From Rhodococcus_G sp042879035 (GTDB lineage: Bacteria > Actinomycetota > Actinomycetes > Mycobacteriales > Mycobacteriaceae), in the NCBI RefSeq assembly GCF_042879035.1, contig NZ_JBIAOU010000009.1:131518-195517 (forward strand): a stretch of 64,000 bases of DNA, given 5' to 3'. Of the stretch, positions 60,824 to 64,000 are shown one piece after another. How positions within the stretch are numbered: the stretch's first letter is position 1; every line of letters starts with the position of its first letter. A program made the position numbers and the translations under genes. The notes beneath the pieces were generated by a model, which saw nothing but the letters and a program-made list of their open reading frames with translations, did not search any database and was not told where the DNA came from.

Positions 60824-61247
60824 GGGAACCTCCAGTTCGATGTGCACAGAGTCGGTCGAAGGACACGCGGTCGCGGGGCGGCACCGAAGTACCGAACCCG
60901 TGCTCCCGCAGAACAATGATGCGCCCTCGCCCCCGTGGTGCCCGCAATGCCCTTCCGGCACGGTTCCGCTCGGGCCCCACGAACTTGCGTGGGGCAGCAC
61001 TCGAAGGCGTGGTCCGACGCGCGGGCAACGGTCCCGGTGTCCCGAATGTCCGGCCCTTCTGTTTTCCAGTTCGAGTGGAAAGCCCTGAACAACGCCAATT
61101 CAGACCGTTTTGTCGCATTTCGCCGAGGAAGCCGTGGACGCCCTCCGGGCACTGCCTTAGGTTTGCCTATGCAAGTGTTTTCTGCCCAGGGGGTGGGGGC
61201 AGCAACGTGTCGATCGATTCCGTCCGGGGATCTCGGAGAGGTACACC
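60824..61247. other. Gene-free region between DUF808 and flavin monooxygenase genes
   Basis: 424 bp with no supported gene on either strand; open frames lack codon bias. It holds the divergent promoters. A sequence at 61157-61175 resembles a DtxR/IdeR iron box (see separate entry). Confidence 0.55.
61157..61175 (+). promoter_or_regulatory. Weak iron-box-like sequence
   Basis: TTAGGTTTGCCTATGCAAG matches the 19-bp DtxR/IdeR consensus at about 13 positions, with an intact TTAGGTT left half, 72 bp before the monooxygenase start. Confidence 0.25.
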
Positions 61248-62963
61248 ATGAAGGTTTGTGTCGTCGGGGCAGGCCCGTGCGGGCTGACGACCGTCAAGCA
61301 GCTGCTCGACGAGAAGCACGAGGTCGTGTGCTTCGACAGGAACGCGAACGTCGGAGGCATCTGGCTTCGCGACGAAGGCGACGACGGCAAGATGAAGGCA
61401 TACGACAACCTTCACCTCACCATCTCCATGAAGCTGATGGCCTATTCCGACTTCCCGTTCACCGGCGGCCGGGTCTTCTACAAGCGCAAGCAGTACTTCG
61501 AGTACCTCGAGGAATACTCCGACCGCTTCGGCCTGCACGAGCACATCCGGTTCGACAGCGAAGTGACGAACGTCGAGCGCACGTCCGCGGGGTGGACCGT
61601 CACGGTGCGTCGGGGTGATGTCGAATCGAAGGAGGACTTCGACGCGGTCGCCGTCTGCTCCGGACCCTTCAAGACACCCAACCGCGACATTGCCGAGCTC
61701 GCAGGCTTCTCCGGAGAGATCGTCCACTCCTCGGAGTACCGCAATGCCGAGCGTTTCCGCGGCAAGCGCGTCCTGGTCGTCGGCATGGCGGAATCCGGCG
61801 CCGACATCGTCCGTGAGATCGGTGACGTCGCCGAGGCCTGCACGCTGTCCATCCGGTCGTACAACTACCTGCTGCCCCGGGTGTTCAACAGCACCAGGAC
61901 GACCGACAACGGCACCGTGCGATCACACCACCACGAGATGCTCCGGCGGGCCACCGATCAGTCGTTCCCCTTCGAGTCGTTCTGGGGTCGCAATCGCGTC
62001 GCGAAGGCACTCTTCCTCGCCCTGTCCGTGGTGCTCGGGGTGGTGACCACCGCACTGGGCGCGCTGCGTGTGCTGCGCGACAAGCTGATTCCGGGTATGC
62101 GTCCCGCCGAGCCGGCCGTCAACCCGATGGGTGAGCCCGTCCATCCCCCCAAGCTCGACATCGGGACGGTCCACAACGACGCGAACTGGGATCTGATCCG
62201 GACCTGGAATCGTCGGTCGCACCCGGACGGAAGCTGGACGCAGCGCACCATCTTCTGCAAGAACGTCAGCTTCATCCCGAGCATCGTCGACGGTCGAGTG
62301 GTGTTGAACGACGCGGGAATCGAGAAGTCCGACGGCAACCGGGTCTTCTTCAAGGACTCGAAGACTGGCGAATTCGACACCATCGTGCTGTGCACGGGCT
62401 TCACCAGCGACGCACTCTCCATCGGCGACCTCCAGGTCAAGGAGGGAAACGTCCGCAACCTGTATCGGCACTTCATCCATCCCGAACACCAGGGGACCGC
62501 GGCATTCATCGGGTTCGTCCGGCCCTTCTCGGGTGGTATCCCCATCGTCGCGGAGATGCAGGCCCGCTACTTCGCCCGGCTGATCAACGGCAAGTTGCGG
62601 CTTCCCCGCAATCTCGACGAGGTCATCGGCCGGGAGAAGGAGTGGGAAGAGCACTTCACCGAGCTGAGCCCGCGACACACCGAAGCCGTTCCGTCGCAGG
62701 TCATCTACCTGGACGCACTCGCGCGTGAGATCGGCTGCATGGTCCCCATGTGGCGGATGATGCTCAACCCGAAGCTGTTCATCCAGCTCTGGTTCGGCAG
62801 CTTCAACCAGGCGTGCTACCGAATCGTCGGTCCGCACAACATGGGTTCCGCCGCGCTCGACGACCTATACTCCGAATTCGTCGACAATCGGCGGGAGATG
62901 GCGTTCCGCATGTCCATGCTGCAGCTGATGCCCTCGCACGTGCACCCGAAGCACATGATGTAG
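61248..62963 (+). CDS. Flavin-containing monooxygenase
   Basis: A 571-residue FMO-type enzyme. The FAD loop GAGPCGLT is at 7-14, GGIWLRD near 36, the FMO fingerprint F-S-G-E-I-V-H-S-S-E-Y near 156-166, and the NADPH loop VGMAESGAD near 177-185. A hydrophobic segment (ALFLALSVVLGVVTTALGALRVL, about 249-271) may anchor it to the membrane, as in eukaryotic FMOs. It oxygenates N, S or carbonyl substrates with O2 and NADPH; the substrate is unknown. GAGAGG precedes the ATG. It stands as a single gene followed by the isochorismatase-like gene after 87 bp. Confidence 0.9.
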   Translation: MKVCVVGAGPCGLTTVKQLLDEKHEVVCFDRNANVGGIWLRDEGDDGKMKAYDNLHLTISMKLMAYSDFPFTGGRVFYKRKQYFEYLEEYSDRFGLHEHIRFDSEVTNVERTSAGWTVTVRRGDVESKEDFDAVAVCSGPFKTPNRDIAELAGFSGEIVHSSEYRNAERFRGKRVLVVGMAESGADIVREIGDVAEACTLSIRSYNYLLPRVFNSTRTTDNGTVRSHHHEMLRRATDQSFPFESFWGRNRVAKALFLALSVVLGVVTTALGALRVLRDKLIPGMRPAEPAVNPMGEPVHPPKLDIGTVHNDANWDLIRTWNRRSHPDGSWTQRTIFCKNVSFIPSIVDGRVVLNDAGIEKSDGNRVFFKDSKTGEFDTIVLCTGFTSDALSIGDLQVKEGNVRNLYRHFIHPEHQGTAAFIGFVRPFSGGIPIVAEMQARYFARLINGKLRLPRNLDEVIGREKEWEEHFTELSPRHTEAVPSQVIYLDALAREIGCMVPMWRMMLNPKLFIQLWFGSFNQACYRIVGPHNMGSAALDDLYSEFVDNRREMAFRMSMLQLMPSHVHPKHMM

Positions 62964-63050
62964 CGACCGCCTCAGCAGCCGGTCGTCGCCGGAACCGTTG
63001 GGATAGTGTGCGTGTCGCGCGCTGCCCCCGAAATCGAGGAGTACACACAC

Positions 63051-63599
63051 ATGCCCACGAGTCTCGACGATTTCTCGGCGCTGCTGGTGGTCGACCTTCA
63101 GGTCGCCACGGTCGCCGCCCCGTTCGCTCGACCCGTCGCGGAGGTCGTCGACGCGACGGCCGCGCTCGCCGCCGACTTCCGCAAGCACGGACGACCCGTC
63201 GTCTACGCCGTCTCCACGGGCACCCCGGCGGGCCGGAACGCCTACGGCAGTGAGCCGCGAGTCTTCCCCGAGGCGGGGCAGGTCCTCGCGCCGGGTCTCG
63301 ACGCGCACGACGACGATCTTCGTGTTGCCCGCGCGGGGCTCAGCATCTTCAACGGCACCGGGCTCGACGAACGGCTGCGCGAGCTCGGCGTCGAGACGGT
63401 GGTCGTGACCGGGGTGGCAACGACGTTCGGCGTCGAGTCGACGGTCCGTTCGGCCTACGATCTGGGCTTCAACGTGGTGGTCGTCTCGGACGCGGTGACC
63501 GACATGCGCGCCGAGACCCACGCGCACGCGTTCGAGAACGTCTTCCCGGCCGTCGCTCAGATCGCGACGGCGGAAGAGGTGTCGGACAGCCTGAGCTGA
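63051..63599 (+). CDS. Isochorismatase-family hydrolase (YecD-like, no catalytic cysteine)
   Basis: A 182-residue protein of the isochorismatase/cysteine-hydrolase fold. The first acid (ALLVVDLQ) is near 11-16. The usual lysine position appears as Arg (ARAGLSIFNGTGLD), and where amidase members have Cys this protein has Gly (TGVATTFGVEST). The Gly is also found in YecD-type and true isochorismatase-like members. The reaction is therefore open: a non-cysteine hydrolase or a binding protein. The ATG at 63051 has GAGGAG nine bases upstream. Confidence 0.85.
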   Translation: MPTSLDDFSALLVVDLQVATVAAPFARPVAEVVDATAALAADFRKHGRPVVYAVSTGTPAGRNAYGSEPRVFPEAGQVLAPGLDAHDDDLRVARAGLSIFNGTGLDERLRELGVETVVVTGVATTFGVESTVRSAYDLGFNVVVVSDAVTDMRAETHAHAFENVFPAVAQIATAEEVSDSLS

Positions 63600-63641
63600 G
63601 TCGCCGAAGCCACGCATCGACGTCGACGTTCGATACTGTCC

Positions 63642-63675
63642 CGCCCGCCCCCTGACCGCTGTCCGGGGGCGGGCG
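63642..63675. terminator. Bidirectional terminator between convergent genes
   Basis: CGCCCGCCCCC pairs with GGGGGCGGGCG (11 bp, 12-nt loop), 42 bp after the isochorismatase-like gene and 27 bp from the end of the GntR gene. Confidence 0.7.
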
Positions 63676-63702
63676 AGCTCGTTACGTGCCGAACTCGCGT
63701 CG

Positions 63703-64000
63703 TCAGTCGAGAATGTCGCGGACCTCGGTGGTCTCGTTGCCGGCCAGCGTCATCGCCTGGGCGGCTTTCATGTGCTTGCCCCAGTGGATGAACGCCGCTT
63801 CGCCGTCGCGTTCGCGGAGCAGTTTGATCAGGCGGCGCAGGGACCGGACGAACAGTTTGTACCGCTGCTGCGCGGTCTCGGCGTCGTTGAAGGCGCTGTC
63901 GTGTACGACGTTGCTCGTGTGCCGTTCGAAGATCTCGTGCAGCATCCCGGCGATGAGCGCCAGGGTCGCGTTCCCCGAGAGCTGAACCATCCGGAGGTGG
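63703..64000 (-). CDS. GntR/FadR-family regulator, C-terminal FCD domain (partial)
   Basis: Only the last 99 or so codons are in the window; the gene continues past position 64000. The frame stays open to the edge (HLRMVQLSGNATLALIAGML), so the ATG at 63990 is an internal methionine, not the start. The segment has the FCD-domain pattern: LSGN, then a helix with HEIFERHTSN, and the final ERDGEAAFIHWGKHM where the histidine is one of the metal/ligand residues. The DNA-binding domain lies outside. Confidence 0.8.
   Translation of the reverse strand, partial: HLRMVQLSGNATLALIAGMLHEIFERHTSNVVHDSAFNDAETAQQRYKLFVRSLRRLIKLLRERDGEAAFIHWGKHMKAAQAMTLAGNETTEVRDILD

Noticed and set aside
60935..61247. 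Forward frame upstream of the flavin monooxygenase
   Set aside because: Composition is not codon-like, and it overlaps the monooxygenase gene in another frame.
1..64000. tRNA, rRNA, CRISPR array, insertion sequence or prophage genes
   Set aside because: None was recognised on either strand.

Overview
The window looks like chromosomal DNA of a Rhodococcus-type mycolic-acid actinomycete (order Mycobacteriales). It is very GC-rich and gene-dense with many GTG starts. It carries the conserved block ino1 - padR - DUF1707 proteins - DUF5318 - ponA - GT87-type glycosyltransferase - rpsF-ssb-rpsR-rplI - dnaB, in the same order as the Rv0046c-Rv0058 region of Mycobacterium tuberculosis. In mycobacteria that block lies near the chromosomal origin. 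No rRNA, tRNA, CRISPR array, transposase or prophage gene was seen.

Positions 1-20 kb are an accessory/catabolic mosaic: a cytochrome P450, an MMPL exporter and a TetR regulator; a SnoaL-like protein, a quinone-reductase-like enzyme and a TetR regulator behind a perfect 16-bp palindrome; an aldehyde dehydrogenase; a universal stress protein; an HxlR-SCP2 regulator; a PucR-type regulator divergent from an old-yellow-enzyme oxidoreductase; an SDR; glucosylglycerate hydrolase; a GH25 lysozyme; an enoyl-CoA hydratase; a polar amino-acid ABC importer whose binding protein and permease are fused; and an LLM flavin oxidoreductase.

Positions 20-46 kb hold a nitroreductase-like enzyme, a four-gene sugar ABC importer (ATPase, lipoprotein, two permeases) with a small membrane protein, and a bifunctional penicillin-binding protein. 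Then come a DUF1254 protein and an SDR, followed by the conserved block: inositol-phosphate synthase with its PadR regulator, three tandem DUF1707 proteins, a DUF5318 protein, a second PonA-type PBP and a membrane glycosyltransferase. A 32-residue hydrophobic peptide gene sits next with its own terminator. After it run a small hydratase/esterase pair, a GNAT and a second GT87-type protein, and then rpsF-ssb-rpsR-rplI.

Positions 46-64 kb start with an intergenic cluster of DnaA-box-like sequences, then dnaB interrupted by an intein that has the residues of a class 3 intein. Next are a possible iron-ADH gene remnant, a long GAPDH, a cupin, an XRE regulator divergent from a zinc alcohol dehydrogenase, a CoA-transferase and glutaryl-CoA dehydrogenase pair divergent from a LacI regulator across three 12-bp direct repeats, an HSL-type esterase, a DHA2 exporter with an unusual cytoplasmic tail, a DUF808 membrane protein, a flavin monooxygenase, an isochorismatase-like hydrolase, and the 3' end of a FadR/GntR regulator cut by the window edge.

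The strongest non-gene signals are a 46-bp palindromic repeat present three times with compensatory changes in its arms, several regulator-linked palindromes, a possible S6:S18 leader before rpsF, the DnaA-box cluster before dnaB, and the standalone mini-gene at 40.16 kb. All functions are assigned by reading motifs; no database search was run.
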